In this document: positions 1-56,605 of the stretch, piece by piece
Position numbering within the stretch: position 1 is the stretch's first letter
How the letters are laid out: every line of letters begins with the position of its first letter
Program-made: the position numbers and the translations under genes
Origin: Eleginops maclovinus
Taxonomy: Eukaryota > Chordata > Actinopteri > Perciformes > Eleginopidae
Assembly: GCF_036324505.1 (NCBI RefSeq)
Contig: NC_086365.1
Span: 11,244,655 to 11,308,654, forward strand
Direction of reading: 5' to 3'
Length of the DNA stretch: 64,000 nt
Notes under the pieces: generated by a model
Seen by the model: the letters and a program-made list of their open reading frames with translations, nothing else
Told to the model about the DNA's origin: nothing
Databases searched by the model: none

Positions 1-410
1 ACTTGTGGAGGGCTTGTGAAGGTCCATTCTGCTTAAAGGTGAAGGTGGAGGAGAAGTTGATACAGGCTTCTGAACTCCCTCGTGTGCCAAGCCAAAGGTC
101 TTACATTATCAAAGTGCGGAGGGTTTCTAACCTTTCGCCTTCACTAGATGCGTTTCAACCGTGTATTGTCAGATGTAAAAGATATATTGTTAGCAATACA
201 GCTGTTAATACTGGCAGTTTGATGGCTTGTGCCTTTAGTTATTTCTCTAAATGGGACCCAGAGCAACTCGTTGGGTATCTTTTATTTGAAATTAAAATGT
301 ATTTACTACCTCCGTTGTTCGGCAGTTGTGTCACCAAAAGGTCTCTGGTTCCTTCCCACCTGTTGTCAGGCCTGTTTCATAGGCTCAAACACTGATCCTG
401 GTTCAGTCAG

Positions 411-431
411 TGTGTGTGTGTGTGTGTGTGT
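411..431 (+). repeat. (TG)n microsatellite, short
   Basis: About ten TG units in the upstream intron. Confidence 0.9.
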
Positions 432-1751
432 AATCCCACCTGTTCTCCGGGATGTTATCCTTCTGACAACCCCGGGGCACACACCCACCCATCCAACACC
501 CAGACCTCACCCACACTCCTTACCCTCTTCCACTACTCCCTACTGGGGTGAAAGGACTCTTTTGTGTGCCTGCTGCCACTTTTCCGTCTATGCAGGCTTG
601 AAGAGAGAATGAGAGAGTCGGAGATAATCCCACTAAGGTGGTCACTGAGTGAAGGACGAAGATTAGAAAAGGGGAAAGAGAGGAGGAAAAGAGGGGAAGT
701 GTTTGGCTTCCTGAGGAGCTGCAGGTGTTTTGGGGAAATTAGACTGCAACAGCTGTGTTTGTATTTGTGTGTAGCCCTGAAGATATATGAACACACATGC
801 ACACACAGTTTGTAACCCTGACACAAGAATTAATCAGCCCCCTGCTTTAAACGATAGAAGTGAAATACATACCAACACAAACTTCACCCAATTCATCTCC
901 CTTCTGTTCTTTATGGCTGTTTTCATTGCCCCTATCTTACTCACCCTGCATATTAAATAGCACATAGTATATTACCCTTCCTCTCGCCGAGGCTGTCCCC
1001 CATGTCCGTCAAGTTTATCGCCATGTGTCTGTGTGAGTGTTTAAATCGGAGCCTCCTCTTTCCTCAATACTTCATTCAGGCTTACAGGCGGGCATACCAG
1101 GTGAAAAAATACAGCCAACTGCTTGTAAAGGGGATGGGAGGGTCTTTCGCTGAGTGCTTCTAGATATGAGAGACTGTACTCACACACTCAGCAGTGCCAG
1201 CAGATAGAAACTCAATCGTGTTGAGTGTAAGCTGACAGAGGCGAGTGTAGAGGAGATTCACAACTTCTGATATAAAGCTGCGATTAAGTTGTTCTTGGCT
1301 GTTATTTTAACTTAAGCATTGGCCTCTAGAGAATCATCATTTCAGATAGCAAGAATTGTTATCACTTTGGTGTGAAAAATGTTGTTTTTTATAAGCTCTG
1401 AAATAAAAATGGAGCAGGTGTCATGGACATATACATTGTCATGTCTGATAAACCCATAAATCTGTCTTTCTCTGGTCTGTATCTGTTAACCAGCTGCTTC
1501 TGGCATTCCTGTGGTCAATCATCTACCCTTGGTTAGCCTTTATTTGCATTTGAAATCACCACTGCTTCATGGTTAAGGAGCTAAAGAAGCTAAATCATTT
1601 GAATATATACTTTTGAATTGGAATATGTGAAACTGGGTTATACAGAATGCTATTTTAACTAAATGTTTTGAATCCTCCTGGGAAGGATCTAACTTTGGCT
1701 CTAGTAGACTATTCCTACATAGCTTTGATTTGAAACTGCAATTGTTTAAAG

Positions 1752-2150
1752 TCAAGGTTTGACATTTAAGAAAAACACTTACAGGTATATTTGCCAAGAG
1801 TTTGAGAAGAAGATGTGTTCCACAGAAGCTAGAGCCAGTTAGCTTAGCTTAGCACAAAGGCTGAAAGTAGGTGGAAAGAGCTAGCCTGGCTCTGTTCAAA
1901 AGTTAATGAAACCTAACTTTATACCTGTCACTATTACATTTCAGTTGTTGTATTAACAATATATAGGTTAAGGATAGCGTTTAAAGTGGCGTGTAAACAG
2001 ATTTTTTTATCCTTTTTTGTACATGCCAAGATAGCCTTTTCCATTGCTAAGCTAACTGAGTGCTAGCCGCAGTTTTATGTTAAACTGACAGACATGTGAG
2101 CGGTGTCAATTTACTCGTCTTACTCTCAGCAAGAGAAATGTAAAAGTATT
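1752..2150 (+). repeat. Diverged copy of a fish MITE-like dispersed repeat
   Basis: It holds the left-end motif gtttgacattt, the internal pair gttagcttagcttagca and gctagcctggctctgt, and a right end (tctcagcaagagaaatgtaaaa) that mirrors the left end. The same order occurs in the better-preserved copy at 48508-48951. Boundaries are approximate and no clear target-site duplication is seen. Confidence 0.55.
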
Positions 2151-5100
2151 GCTTAAAACAGTAGCCATTGGTTAATTACCAAAATAACATGTAAGAGAGT
2201 TTGACAGCTCGTGAGGTAATCAAATATATAATTTCATGTATAGTTTAATGATATATATTTTAGAGAGTGGGGGCTTAACCAGATCAAAAGTCTAGCTATG
2301 TAATGTTTTGCGATATAAAAAGTTTGACTTTCTGTGTTTCTTCTATTGCTTGTCGATCTGGCTTGACGTATTTTGATTGATGGTGCTTTGATTACGTTTA
2401 CAGTGTGATTTCTGCAGGGTTATTTCCCTCAGCTACCAGTGTACAGGATGTCTGTCAGCGTGTCTGCTGGCTGCTGATATGCGATCCTATGTTGGCGCTG
2501 GTTGCCATGAGAGAGAAAAGGAGCGAAAGGGGGATGAAACTTGACATCTTGTTGGCCTCTGAACAGAACATTAGGAATTACCATTGATGGCAATGCTTCC
2601 TTTGAGGAAAAAGTCAAATGTTTTAATGGAGCATGGTCACACAAAGAGAGATTAGGGAGATGAGAGGAAGAAAGCTGAGGAAGAACGTTTTTATTGAACT
2701 CAACTCTGAGCAAAGCCATTGTTTTGGGCAACGTTTCCTATTGCTGAGGTGTTTTATTGGAAACAGAGAACGGAAAATAGGCTTTCATGTTGAACTGTTC
2801 AGTGTGTGTTTGATCACCTCTAAAGACAGGCTTGTTGTTTGTTTGCCGTTCTTGATTGGCTGGGGGTGTTCAGGTGTGTCCAATAAGGTGGAGCTGACAG
2901 TTGAATTTCTGCTCAGTGATTGGCTTAAAGCCACTCAAGTTACAGGCTTTGTATTGATTCAAATATGTGAAACCTTTTTCTTCAAAAGAGAATGAGACAG
3001 AGGGAGGGGGAGCAAGTTGTCCACCGCTCGTTGGTATTTAAAAGTACCTGACGCACGTTTTCATTGGCTGCTCTGCTATAAAACCTTAACTGTGCAGTAA
3101 AAAGTGTTGCGGGGCCAAAAATGGCAGAGCGTTTTCTTTACAATGCATTGTCGTATAGTCTTCCTGTCTTTATAATGGTGGGCCTCCCTTGAGCTTGTAA
3201 CATTTTAAGCTCTCAATTACCATTCTCTTTAGTCATGATAAATGTCAGCAGGAGGGAAATAACTCGTCAGCTGAGTAACGGCTACTGAAGAAAAAGTAGC
3301 TTCAGGTTGAACATTTTATCTGCTGTTCATAGCTGTGGAGCAAAAAACTAAACAATAAAAGACAGCAAATGAAGTGAAAGCAGCAGCATATCGGAGAGAA
3401 ATGCGTTGCCTTGATTTCTTCTTTCAATACAGTGTTAGGAGGGCTGGACTTGTGTGTAGGGGGTGAAGTGTGTCTCTGTGGTGGGCTTGTCACCTCCCTG
3501 AAACCTGTCGCAGCAACAAATGTTTGTTTGTTCTGTTTTTTTTTTACTGACTAACGCTCTCGCTAACTGACTAAACACTGTTGTTGATTTTACACATTGG
3601 AGTTCGGCAGGGGGTGGCCACCACAGTTGTCACCGTATAGACTAAACTAAATAGTTATGCCATGTCTCAAATAGGAACCGCTTGCGGTGTTTGAATATAC
3701 TTGAAGTAAAAATCTTATATTAAATTCCTTTATAGTATAGAATATAATATAGATGGTATGTATAATACAATATATTTATTCATATACGTGTTGGTGTGTC
3801 GCCTGGAGCTGTGTGTGGTTGTCCCTCAGTGACAGCTGGACAGAATGTGTGTCAACAATCGTGTGTTAGACAGAACTATGTGGCCAGGGGAGCACGCTGA
3901 CAGGTGACAGACAAATTTATTAGCTTTAATGTGTGTGCACGAGTGTGTGGTCATTTGTCGTCATACTCAAACACAAGTGTGTCATTGCTTCACAGGTCAT
4001 TAACAGCTCTTATCACCTACCGGGCTTCACCACCTACACTGTGGGACTCTAAATGTGTGGCCTGCCTATATAACTCCTTTTTATTTCTGTTAATAATGAA
4101 TCCACCTAAACCTCATTAAATACAATCTACCGACTGAACTGATAATATTTATCATCAGATTCATATTTATACGGCTGTTAAGTGCATAACCAATGTGCTT
4201 TACACAATTGTTTTACAAGCTGTATCCATTTGTCTCGTCATCATGCCAGCTAAAAGAGATAAGGGTAGTGTACAGTTAATAAACATTTACCCACGGTCAT
4301 TCAAAAGAGTTGAGATCGGCAGCTTTGATGCTTGTTTTTTCCTAAAGGGTCATTTAAGATACACTCACTAAAAGAAAGGCCTGTTAAACGTGTGTGTCTA
4401 TTTGTGCTGGGGGGTGCCTATATGCATGTGTGTTGGCTTGCTTACACACATAGAATGTTTTTTTCCGTGGAGTATGTCCGTGACACTCCCTTTCCATGGT
4501 TCGGCCCATCCTCTGTATGTGTGTGTGATCCCATGCTAGCAGCTGGTGGGCGCTATAAATAGTGTGAGTTGGGATACCCTGAAAGAGAATGGATCCAAAG
4601 TAACAAACTACTATCTCTTCTAAAGTGTGGCAAATATTAGTAACCAATCTTTCAGTAAGAAAGCAGAGGTGTTGCCTTCCTCGTGCAATATTTAAAAATA
4701 AACTACTTATTATAATTGATGCCGCATGATTGCAAAGGCAATGAAATCTGAATTGGAATTTCTCAGCAACACCCTTAGGTTTTTTGTGCCCCATAAATTC
4801 TGCTGCATGATCCTTTGATCCTTTCCACCTCATGGTCCTTCATTTTTGGATCTAGTTCATGCTAAGTGGTGTCATGACTCTCCTCACCCACCACCTCCAC
4901 CGTCCTCTGCCTTCCCTGCTCCGAGAAAGATAATAGTTCTTAGAGCCCTGACTGTATTGTAGCGTTAATCCTATATAGTTTACTTAGTCACAAAATAGCA
5001 CGGCTTGCGTGTCAGAGCCCAGTGTCAGTCATCATGTAAAAGCTTAACACTGAGCATCGCTGTCAGTGTGGAGTTTGTCTGTTTGTATGCAAGGAAGGAA

Positions 5101-5961
5101 TAAATCTGAATACTTTGTACAAAAACCCGGAGAGTGTGTGCACTCATTTGTATGTGAGACCATGCAGCATGTGTGTATTCAATGTCAGTTAATGGATCTC
5201 GGGCGGAAAGTGGGATAACAGAGTTTTCCCCGACTTACAGGGAGTGACAGGTGTGGAGCGCTGCAGAGACAGTAGCCAACTGATACTCAGCACTTTGTTG
5301 AATGAGCACCTCCATTCCAGCAGCCCACTACACCACAGCTGCTGCTTAATATCACCGTCCTGCAGAGTGACTTGTTAATGCATGTGTGCATTTGTATGTG
5401 CGCTTTTGGTGACTCTTGTTGCCCACCATGCTTATTGATTTATGTGCGACCAGAAATAAATTACCCTCTTGTAGCTTCACATCGTGAGTTATCGGCCCTG
5501 GTTCCGTCGTAGTTGACCTCCAGTCTAGTTAGCAGTTAGCTCCAGACTTCTCTGATGAGCCGGCCTGTCCACACCCTGCTCTGATCGACAGTGCATCTGT
5601 GTTTGCGTGAGGAGAGTAAGGGTCCTGAGAAACAACCTCATCCACGCCTGAGAGTGACAGGGCATCTGTGGTCGAACCTCACGGTGGCTCTTTCACCCCA
5701 ACACACATGACACACTCTCTAGTAAAGCTCTGCAATCTGACCCATCTCCCTGCCATGTTTCAACAGTATTATGCCCCCTGCGAGTTTCATCTGGCCCCAC
5801 CACCTGTTGTCAGCTGTATTTCACCCAGCCTGTGCCCTCTGTAGCCTATAGCCTCCTGTTTCCCTCCATAGGCACCAGAGCTTACAGTTGTGCCAGAAGT
5901 AGGTATGAGACCAGACCCAAGCCTCCCTAGGGGCCGAAATCCTAGACTGATCCAATTACTC

Positions 5962-6001
5962 CCAGCCGGGGCTTGAATCAGACAGAATCTGCCCCGACTG
6001 G
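5962..6001. repeat. Imperfect inverted repeat (stem-loop)
   Basis: ccagccggggc (5962-5972) pairs with gccccgactgg (5991-6001) with one mismatch around an 18-nt loop, in the intron about 440 bp before the first exon. No role is assigned. Confidence 0.5.
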
Positions 6002-6436
6002 AAACTGCTTAATTCAATCTAGCGGCAAAAGTGATACAAAGTACACAAGTCAAGCTGTTAAACCACAGTGTAGAGTGGGCAGAAGAGATAGGATTGGTTC
6101 CAACCAGTATTGAGTTGGGCTGTGCTTCAAGTAGTGGCCTTTTGCATCTAAAAAACACGAAAGCATTGCCCAACTATTTCACTTTTATTTGCAACATTGT
6201 AAACACTTTGACTTTTTTAGTCATTGTTGTTCTTCTTAATGTGACATTCCTCTGCTTTGTTCTTAGGAAATCACAGAAAATCACTCGCCTTGCTGAAGCC
6301 TGGCCTCATGTCTTTAAAAATCTGCCTGTCACTGCGATTTGTGTCCTTTTCTGTCCACTTGTTGCTTTAATGCCACTTGGAGCTGCCTGATTGTCAAGAC
6401 AAACAGTGTAATATCTGCTCTCTCCCTTTTTTACAG

Positions 6437-49128
<42,692 letters not shown>

Positions 49129-50720
49129 CCTGTTAGGAAAACCCAGACCAGCCTGCCCTTGTGAGACGAGGAGCAAAGACCTGCTGGGAGAGGAGAGGAA
49201 AGGCAAGAGCCAAGAGGATGGGAATAAAAGAAAGGAAAAGTAAAGACGGACAGATGCTGAGAATTGGGTGAAAAGGGGGGAACGTTTTCTTCGTACCTGA
49301 ATCCCTTCTCAAGTTCCCTCTCCCTGGAGAGCAGTATTAATTGAAGACTTTAACACTGCCAAAGGCAGGAAAGAAAGCATAGATAATGAAAAGGTGTGAG
49401 GAATAATAAAGGGAATGATGGACTGTACCAAGAGAGGATGCTGTGGAGCCATGTGTGCCAAAACCACTGTAGGAAATTGGAACGAAGAATCAGAAGACAA
49501 AGCCTCAAAAGGATCTTCCTCCATGATGGTCATGTCGCCCAATAGGTGGGCAAAGTTAGCAAAGGGCAGATAAATCACTACATGAACCAAGACTTTAATA
49601 CATGCTGGTACATTTGTAGTCCTAAAGGATTCTAATGACTACACCTCCCTTGAAATGTCAGACATCAAACTGACGCCTAATTTGACTGACTGTCGGACAC
49701 ATCAGACTATGATAGCAGACAGCGCTGTCACACACAAGTGCTCTTTTTATTGTTTGTTTTTTTACTGAAATGAGGCTTTCCCAGCCTCTCAATGCCGTGC
49801 ATTTAGACTGTAATTAACATGTAGATATTGTTTAAGGTGAAGAAGAAATGATCTATTTTGTATTTCAGCCGTAGCAAGGATACGTTTCTTAACTAAAAAA
49901 TCATTTTGGGAAAGCTTTCCACTTGTGAAAATCACTTGATATGCTGGTTTAATCAATTAAAAATGTTCTGAATTAAGGCCTTACACAAACAAACTGTATG
50001 AGCCTTGGCCACTTTCACAAAAACACTCACAATATGGATAGAAAGCGTTATGTTTGGATGTGAAAGTGACTTAGAATGTACATGCACACAGTGGGCCTAA
50101 ATGAACTAATTATGTTGAATGGAGAGGACTTCCCTCTCCTGTTGAAAACTCAGTTCAAGCACTATGAACCTGAAGCCTTCTTTTCCAGTGTCCATCCTGC
50201 CTGTTTGTTCAATGCAACACACTCCTGGTTACCAAAACATGACCTATAGTAAATGTGCACAATAGGATTGGAGTCAGTTTCACTTTTAACTCACTTATAT
50301 TCTTCAAGAAATATGAATTTCTCTTTGATGGAATAAAAACACATCATATGTCTAGAGTCAAAATGCTTTTTTTGTTTATGGATTTCATTTTTCTTAAAGC
50401 CAAAATTAACTAATTGAATTAGACAAAGTCAGAGGTTTTCAATCTGAGTTCAAAGTGAAAATGATGCCAGCTGTGCATATAGCTTCTACTAGGCAACTAA
50501 AAGTCTTGTTTACTTCCCACTGAATGCCTTTGTACCATATGTACAACCCCAGTGTTGATCCTTCCTGTGATCAGGGCTGTTGATACATGCCTTTTTTTTA
50601 TTGATCCAAGACACTGGAAATGTTTTGTAACATAATGTATATTTATTTTTTATGGTTTCAAGACACTGGAATGAAAACATGATTGTGACTGTAAAATTAA
50701 AGACATGATGATGCATTTTT
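49129..50720 (+). other. celsr1: Likely celsr1 3' untranslated region
   Basis: Non-coding sequence following the stop. Candidate poly(A) signals are AATAAA at 49223, 49405 and 50332 and ATTAAA at 50696. The sites at 50332 and 50696 have T- or GT-rich sequence 15-50 nt downstream. The real 3' end is not determinable here. Confidence 0.45.
50332..50337 (+). terminator. celsr1: Candidate celsr1 poly(A) signal AATAAA
   Basis: AATAAA with a T-rich downstream element (gctttttttgttt) about 30 nt later. Confidence 0.35.
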
Positions 50721-53700
50721 AACCATCTTGTGCAGCCTATTACATGTCTGTTGTCCGGAAGGAAGTGAGCCTGGTCCAAACATGAACACTACTCAAGGTT
50801 TATTAGGTAACATCAACTTTTGGGATCCAACAAGTGATGAGTAACTGAAATTGTTACTCACTTATGTCACTGGTAATCTGGGATCGGTTCTCACATGTGG
50901 GTATAATTAAGTCTTGGGTCCAGGTAGCAGATTATTATAAAGAGTACTTATCAATATTTTGTGTATGGCTGTCTTTTAAAATGCTAAACACCCACATTTG
51001 TCAAATTATATCAGAAAAGTTCACTGATAATTCTTTGTTCATTCAACGACCTATATCTATTCTACAATTTCAATCAAATATACACATTCAGACTGTCTCC
51101 CTTATATCTACAGTACAAATACAACTAAATGTCATGCACATCAGCTACTGTAATTCAAAAATGTAGTTTAAAGACCAAGAACACCTCATTTATATTTTGC
51201 ACGATTGGATCAAACTTTAACATATAATGAATTGTTTTAGATTTTTACTGGAGATTTTTCAGTATTTGAAGTTTTGAATGTGTTTATCTCTATTTGAAGG
51301 TGATTAGCTGAGTTTTTGACTGTATAACTCTTTTACAGTCTTTTAAAAAATGTTTATCAAGACAAATGTGATACTTAAAACCATGTTGTATGTGCTTTAA
51401 TGCTCTATGTTTCATGATGAAGTGCTATTGTTATATCAAGATATGAATAACATTGTGGATACGAAAGGAGGATGGAGGAAGACATATATATATATGTTTG
51501 AAATGAATCCAACAGAGGCGACGATTTTAAACAGAGGTGCACGCTGAAGTGCAGTCTGTGTACGCTATGGAAACATTGTCCTTAGAAGGTAATGTATTTC
51601 TTACTGTCTCAATATGTCCTATGCCCAGTGATCCTGCTGACTTTCAGTGAACAGTTTGGGTGTGTGAGAGGAAGTTAAGGCTGCCTGCTCTAATAGGAAG
51701 TTGAACCTAAAACATCAGAAGCAGGTGTTGGTTTTGGTGTATCTGTCTGAGTTACTGTTAATCCTCATAGAACAATGGTGGCAGCCGGCCTACTAAACAT
51801 CCTTACTTCACACACACATCAGCATTTCAGAGCAACTTTTAGTGTGATCTTTGTGCACAGACAAGTGTTTATAAAGCACATTTAATAGCTAGTTTATTTT
51901 GAATGCATGATATGTCTATTTGTATATCTATATGAACTTTTATATGTAAAGAACCAAGCAGTGTTTATGTAGAACGTTTGAACAACTAGCCTGGGAAGAA
52001 AGCAACTACTGGGAACTACTGTATATGGCAACCAAGAGGTATCAAACATTACCCTTAGTTTAATGGCAAGTTGTTTTTCAAACACTTCTTTTGCACATAT
52101 TTAACAAAACTTTGGACAACAAGGCCGCTGTAGCTGTTAGCCCTGCTTCCAGTTTTTAAGCTAAGCTAACCAGCTGCTAGCTGAAGCTTCAAGAAAGTAG
52201 TGTATTTCCCAAAATGCCAAACTCCTAACTGCTTTCACATTGGATAAATAATAACTGGAAGGGCCTGCAGTTGCTTCAACAAAAGTGTCTTATTAAAATT
52301 GATTACATTTCTCATTTGGCTACAAAATCTTCCTCTAATCTGCCATTTAGGATACTATATCGCTTTTTATGATGGACTGTTCACTGCTAAGCCCCACACT
52401 GAACTTTTCCATTGCATTATTTACATTTTTTCCACAGCTCAACCCACTTTAAGACCTGCCACTTTGCTGCGGCATTCCAAGATAAGCCGGCTAGTCGCAG
52501 CTCTTAACTTTTGCGATTGTGGGAATTTGTCTTCAGCCCCAGTTGTGTTGGATCAAAGAGCTGGAATAGAGGTAATGTAAATGGCTGCATAACTCAGATA
52601 GCACCATAAATGTTCCTTTCGCTTAAACTGTTGACAGAGGTAACCTGGTAACATCACTACAAGGTGTAGTACAAATAAGAAAGCTGTCTCCCATGTCAAT
52701 GAGGTAATGTTTTTTCTCATATTTGCACCGTTATATGCCATGTCAGGGCTTGGAAAGACAACTATGCCAAGTCCATCACAACTACATACACCCTGGTGCC
52801 ACTAGGAATTGCCAAGTAAATTATTGTCAACAGGTAGAGGGAAAGGTAAGATGGGAGGGTCAGGTTTCACAAGCCTATTTGATTTGTTGTTATGGCAACT
52901 GAAGCCAGACACCTCCTCAGGTGGCATCAGGTACAAAGATGAAGTAAGGAGCTGGAGCTGAGGGAGCATTTTCAAGTATGAATGCTGGTGTTCACAATCC
53001 TGACACATGTATGTATACGACAGGAGCGACTCTTATCATTTCGTCAATATATTTCAATGGAAGAAAACACATTCAAATTGAAACTTGAGGAGTTGGTTTG
53101 ACTATCAGCCTGACCCTGTGCCCTCCTCTTTATCTCGGGCCCATCACAGCCAGGGCAACTAAATTATTCAAACCCATGAGAGCCACAGTTGGCACCCAAA
53201 AGAAGCTATTGTGCTAAATGAGATCAGACAGGGGGAAGAGAAACACTTAGACAATTGTGCCATCTACTGGTGAAGAATACAAAGCCACATATAGACTTAT
53301 TTTAGATGAGTGTGTTCTTGTACCTCTGTACTTGTGACCAAAGGTATTAAGAGGATAAAAAGACGAGAGAAATACCTTAAATTAGTTTTTTTTCCTTACA
53401 AACAACTAGCTGAATTCAAAAGCAAAAAAGTGCCCCACTGCTAAAATGAATGATCAAGAAGGTTTTCCTTGTGCAACCATATTCCCTCCGATATGATCAA
53501 ATAAAATGAAAGCCCTAGTACAGTGTTGGTTGGGACAGGGGATAGATTTGGGGTGAAAGTCTTAATTGGCTCAGGTACCGTACAGTAGTGTCAGATTGTA
53601 GGATGGGGTCAGTAAAAGATCCTCAGAAATATAGCAAATCAAACACTATGTCAAGTTATAACATTACAAATGAGTGCAATGTGAACAGTTCTGTCAAATA

Positions 53701-56099
53701 ACTCAATCTACTGCACACGTGAGATATTTATAAAACATGTTTCTATTAAAATAAACTGAAATAAGACTTCATATGTCAAAATGATGAACCATCAGTGAAT
53801 AATCCACCATCTTTTCCAAATGTGTTTTGCATCAGCAGTCTCATCCTCCATCCTCCCCCTCATCCCAACTGTTCTATAATTTACTCTGGATGCTCTGCCA
53901 GTTGCATAAGACACACGTGATTGTGTAGCCCTCTAGAAAATACCGATTTGGGATTAAGAGGTTTATTACAGGGTTTCTAATTATGTGCCGGGGGAGGATT
54001 TGGGAAATCTCTACAGCGGTACTTTTGCTGGAAGACATCTGAAGACGGGTGCAAACTAAAAAAATCCATTGTGTGTGTATGCAAATGTGGACGTGTGTGT
54101 GTGTGATCAGAATGGCTTAGGGGATTCCCATTTAGGCCCGTTGTTTGCTGCACAATCTCTTAAGATAAAAAGTGACATCCCAAATAAGCTTATCGTTTTC
54201 AAAGATAGAGATCCAATGATATGTGAAGGCGAGCCTACAACAGGAAGTTGTTTAACAGGAAATGTTGTCTGCGTTAATGTGAAATCATTTCCAAGTAATC
54301 TAATATGTGTGCCCCTAATAGAAGTTGGAGTTACTCAGTGTCCTTGCTTTGAATATAATCTGATCTGATGCAAAAAAACATCTCTATTGAACATTTCTGA
54401 AGATTTGACATTTAATTTTTAAATGTAAAATCTTTTCTGTTCTCTTAAGGTCTGCAGAATGTATGAACTGTAGATAACCTCTCTATCAGTGCCTCAGACA
54501 TTTGCCTAGGCAAATATGTGCAGGCAAGCTAAATGGAACACTTGATCTTCAGTAGAAGCTAAACTGACACAAACATGGAGTTTAGTTCATTAACAGAAGC
54601 TGCACCTGGGAGACAGTAAGACACATCTTTGACTTTTACTAACTTTTTTTAAATGTAGAAAAGGACTTGAACCTGGAAAGTCTGAGCCACTTTGGTGCTT
54701 GAATTGTTATGTAGGCTGCTCACAGACAGAGTGAGAAGAACTCGAAAGTGGAAATACAGCAGCCGTAGGACAATCAGGCCAAAGCTCTAGTGAGACTACA
54801 CCAATTCTCATTGGCCTCATTGTAAGTCTGACTGCAGACATAGAGAGTCCTTGTGATTACTTCCCCGTAATCTATAGTCTCATCTCAGAGGTCAGAAGCC
54901 ATTTTACTCCTGTTTCTCTCTATCTCTCACTTTCTACCCATTACGCTCTTCGGTCCTTCAAAACCCTCCTCTTCTGTGACCGTTAGATCCCAAATTCATT
55001 TGCACTGCAATTGCAGGGACGGGAGCATTGTCAAGACAGCTGCACAACTCAAAACCACAATTGCAGAAATAGAGGGATAACTGGAAAAGCGATCACATGC
55101 CGAAGACAAGAAGAATCTCACAGACGGACAAAACAAACATGAGAAGGTAAGTGTTTCAAAAACTGTAATGTTTCTGGTTCTGAATTGTATTGTTTTGGAT
55201 GAGTGGAACACTTTATTTGCAAAATGCTGCTCAAGTTTCCATTCATCTTATCAGCCTCCTTGAACTCATTGGCCTCAGTAGGATTTTCAAGATGGCAAAC
55301 CCAGAGCACAGTGAAGAGAGAGGATTCCACCTTTAAACCTAATACTTTTAATGCATTTATTAAGACAAACATAAATTGTTTTTATGTTTGGTTATGGTAA
55401 TTTGTCATGGTAAGCAGTGAAAATGATTGCTATTGTAAAACATAAATTATCTTGTACAAAAAAGAAACATATAATACTTTACAATATTCGAGGGACATTC
55501 AGTCAATAGGTTTTTTTCCCTGGGAATTTTAATGGAGTGAAGCAACCTTTGCCAATTTTTATAAATATCGTAACAACAGCAACATTTACCCTAATATCAG
55601 TTTATTTAGACACAGTATTTCCTCATGAGAATTTTTGTCCTGGAATGGACTTTGAAACCTAAATGGTCATGTATGTGAAAAAGAGCAAAACTTTATTTTA
55701 CAGGTCTGTACTTATATTTATATATATATATTTTCCTTGGAAGTCTCATTAAATTATTGTTTTCATTTGGACACAGAATGTTCATATATTTTAGTGAGAG
55801 CTTAGTTATTTGTGTTAATAATATGCAAAAGTTGTAAAAATAAAAATAAAAACCCTACTTGGCAATATACCTGATTATTATTGTGATATCAAGAATAACT
55901 GAACTGAAGTCATTAGCCATGAATAATCATTACAATTTGACATTTTAATATGTTGAATTACACAAATGAGGCATTTTTTAAAATAGGTTTTGCATTTAAA
56001 CAAAACCCAGAGCACCATAATAAGAAGGAAATAGTAAAATAATGTTATTATTTGTCTTCTGGTTAAATTTGCAGTAATGCTTAGTGACATTACACTGAT
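50721..56099. other. Intergenic region between celsr1 and gramd4
   Basis: AT-rich, with short, unsupported reading frames only. It contains a reverse partial MITE (about 52135-52228) and short AT runs (51485, 55720). No exon with recognisable similarity and no RNA gene were found. Part may be a longer celsr1 3' UTR or hold regulatory sequence for gramd4. Confidence 0.6.
52135..52228 (-). repeat. Partial MITE-like repeat, reverse orientation
   Basis: ccctgcttccagtttttaag, ctaagctaaccagctgctag and tgtatttcccaaaatgccaaact are the reverse complement of the family's left half, ending at the terminal repeat. Confidence 0.6.
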
Positions 56100-56200
56100 G
56101 CCATTGTTTACCCACGTGTTTTATAATTTAATACTGTGAAAGTGGCAGCCACAGGGCGGTGGTAAGAGGCGGGTTTCTCTCTGCTGTCTCCGAAGCGTCT
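56100..56200 (+). promoter_or_regulatory. gramd4: Candidate gramd4 promoter
   Basis: An E-box cacgtg at 56113-56118, ttataattta at 56121-56130 and GC-box-like gggcgg and ggcggg at 56154 and 56166 occur where CpG density rises above the AT-rich surroundings. Location is inferred from the putative first exon; the start site is unknown. Confidence 0.3.
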
Positions 56201-56605
56201 CTCCACGCAAACGGCCCCTTTAAGAAAGCAGCGCCGATCACTGACGAAATTTCCTCGGCCCTGCTCTATGGCACCCTGCCCGTTTGTGCGAAATCAACAA
56301 GAGACGAAGGCAGCAAGCTAGTATCTGCAAGCCCTGGGCAAAACAGTGCTGGTCACGTCAGCTCTCTCCAGACAGGAGGAGGACGCAACTGGTTCTTTTC
56401 TTTCACAGTATTTCCCCTGCCTGACACTCAGCAGGACACGACGTTAAGTCAGTGGATATTATCTGGATGGATGGACCGAGTGAGCAGCTTTTCACCGTGG
56501 GACTGGCGCTAATTTAGACGTCCTGAGCAGCAGGTGTACTGAAGGATAAAACAGACTACAGGCAATCTCAGTGTTCATGAAACTTTGCTACGATTTACGT
56601 GCTGG
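56160..56605 (+). other. gramd4: Candidate non-coding first exon of gramd4
   Basis: A comparatively GC- and CpG-rich block ending in GCTGG/gtaaga (donor at 56606). The GRAMD4 start codon lies in an exon with a good acceptor at 62845, so an upstream 5' UTR exon is needed, and this is the best candidate on the + strand. The 5' end is arbitrary. Confidence 0.4.

Larger units (their letters stand above)
1..6436 (+). other. celsr1: celsr1 intron, 3' part, upstream of the first exon in the window
   Basis: No exon with family similarity is visible. It is AT-rich sequence with a short TG run (411-431), a diverged MITE copy (about 1752-2150) and an imperfect inverted repeat at 5962-6001. It ends in a pyrimidine tract and ttacag at 6431-6436. 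The preceding exon, by analogy with mammals a very large one holding the cadherin repeats, lies outside the window. Confidence 0.8.

Noticed and set aside
4384..4833. 149-codon open frame on the - strand
   Set aside because: Composition is typical of intron sequence; no motif, signal peptide or splice context supports it.
6031..6390. 119-codon open frame with a hydrophobic stretch
   Set aside because: It starts at GTG, lies wholly in the intron before the exon at 6437, has no familiar domain and no splice link.
56159..56512. 117-codon frame in the gramd4 promoter region
   Set aside because: Begins with GTG; probably open because of GC-rich composition. Kept only as 5' UTR.
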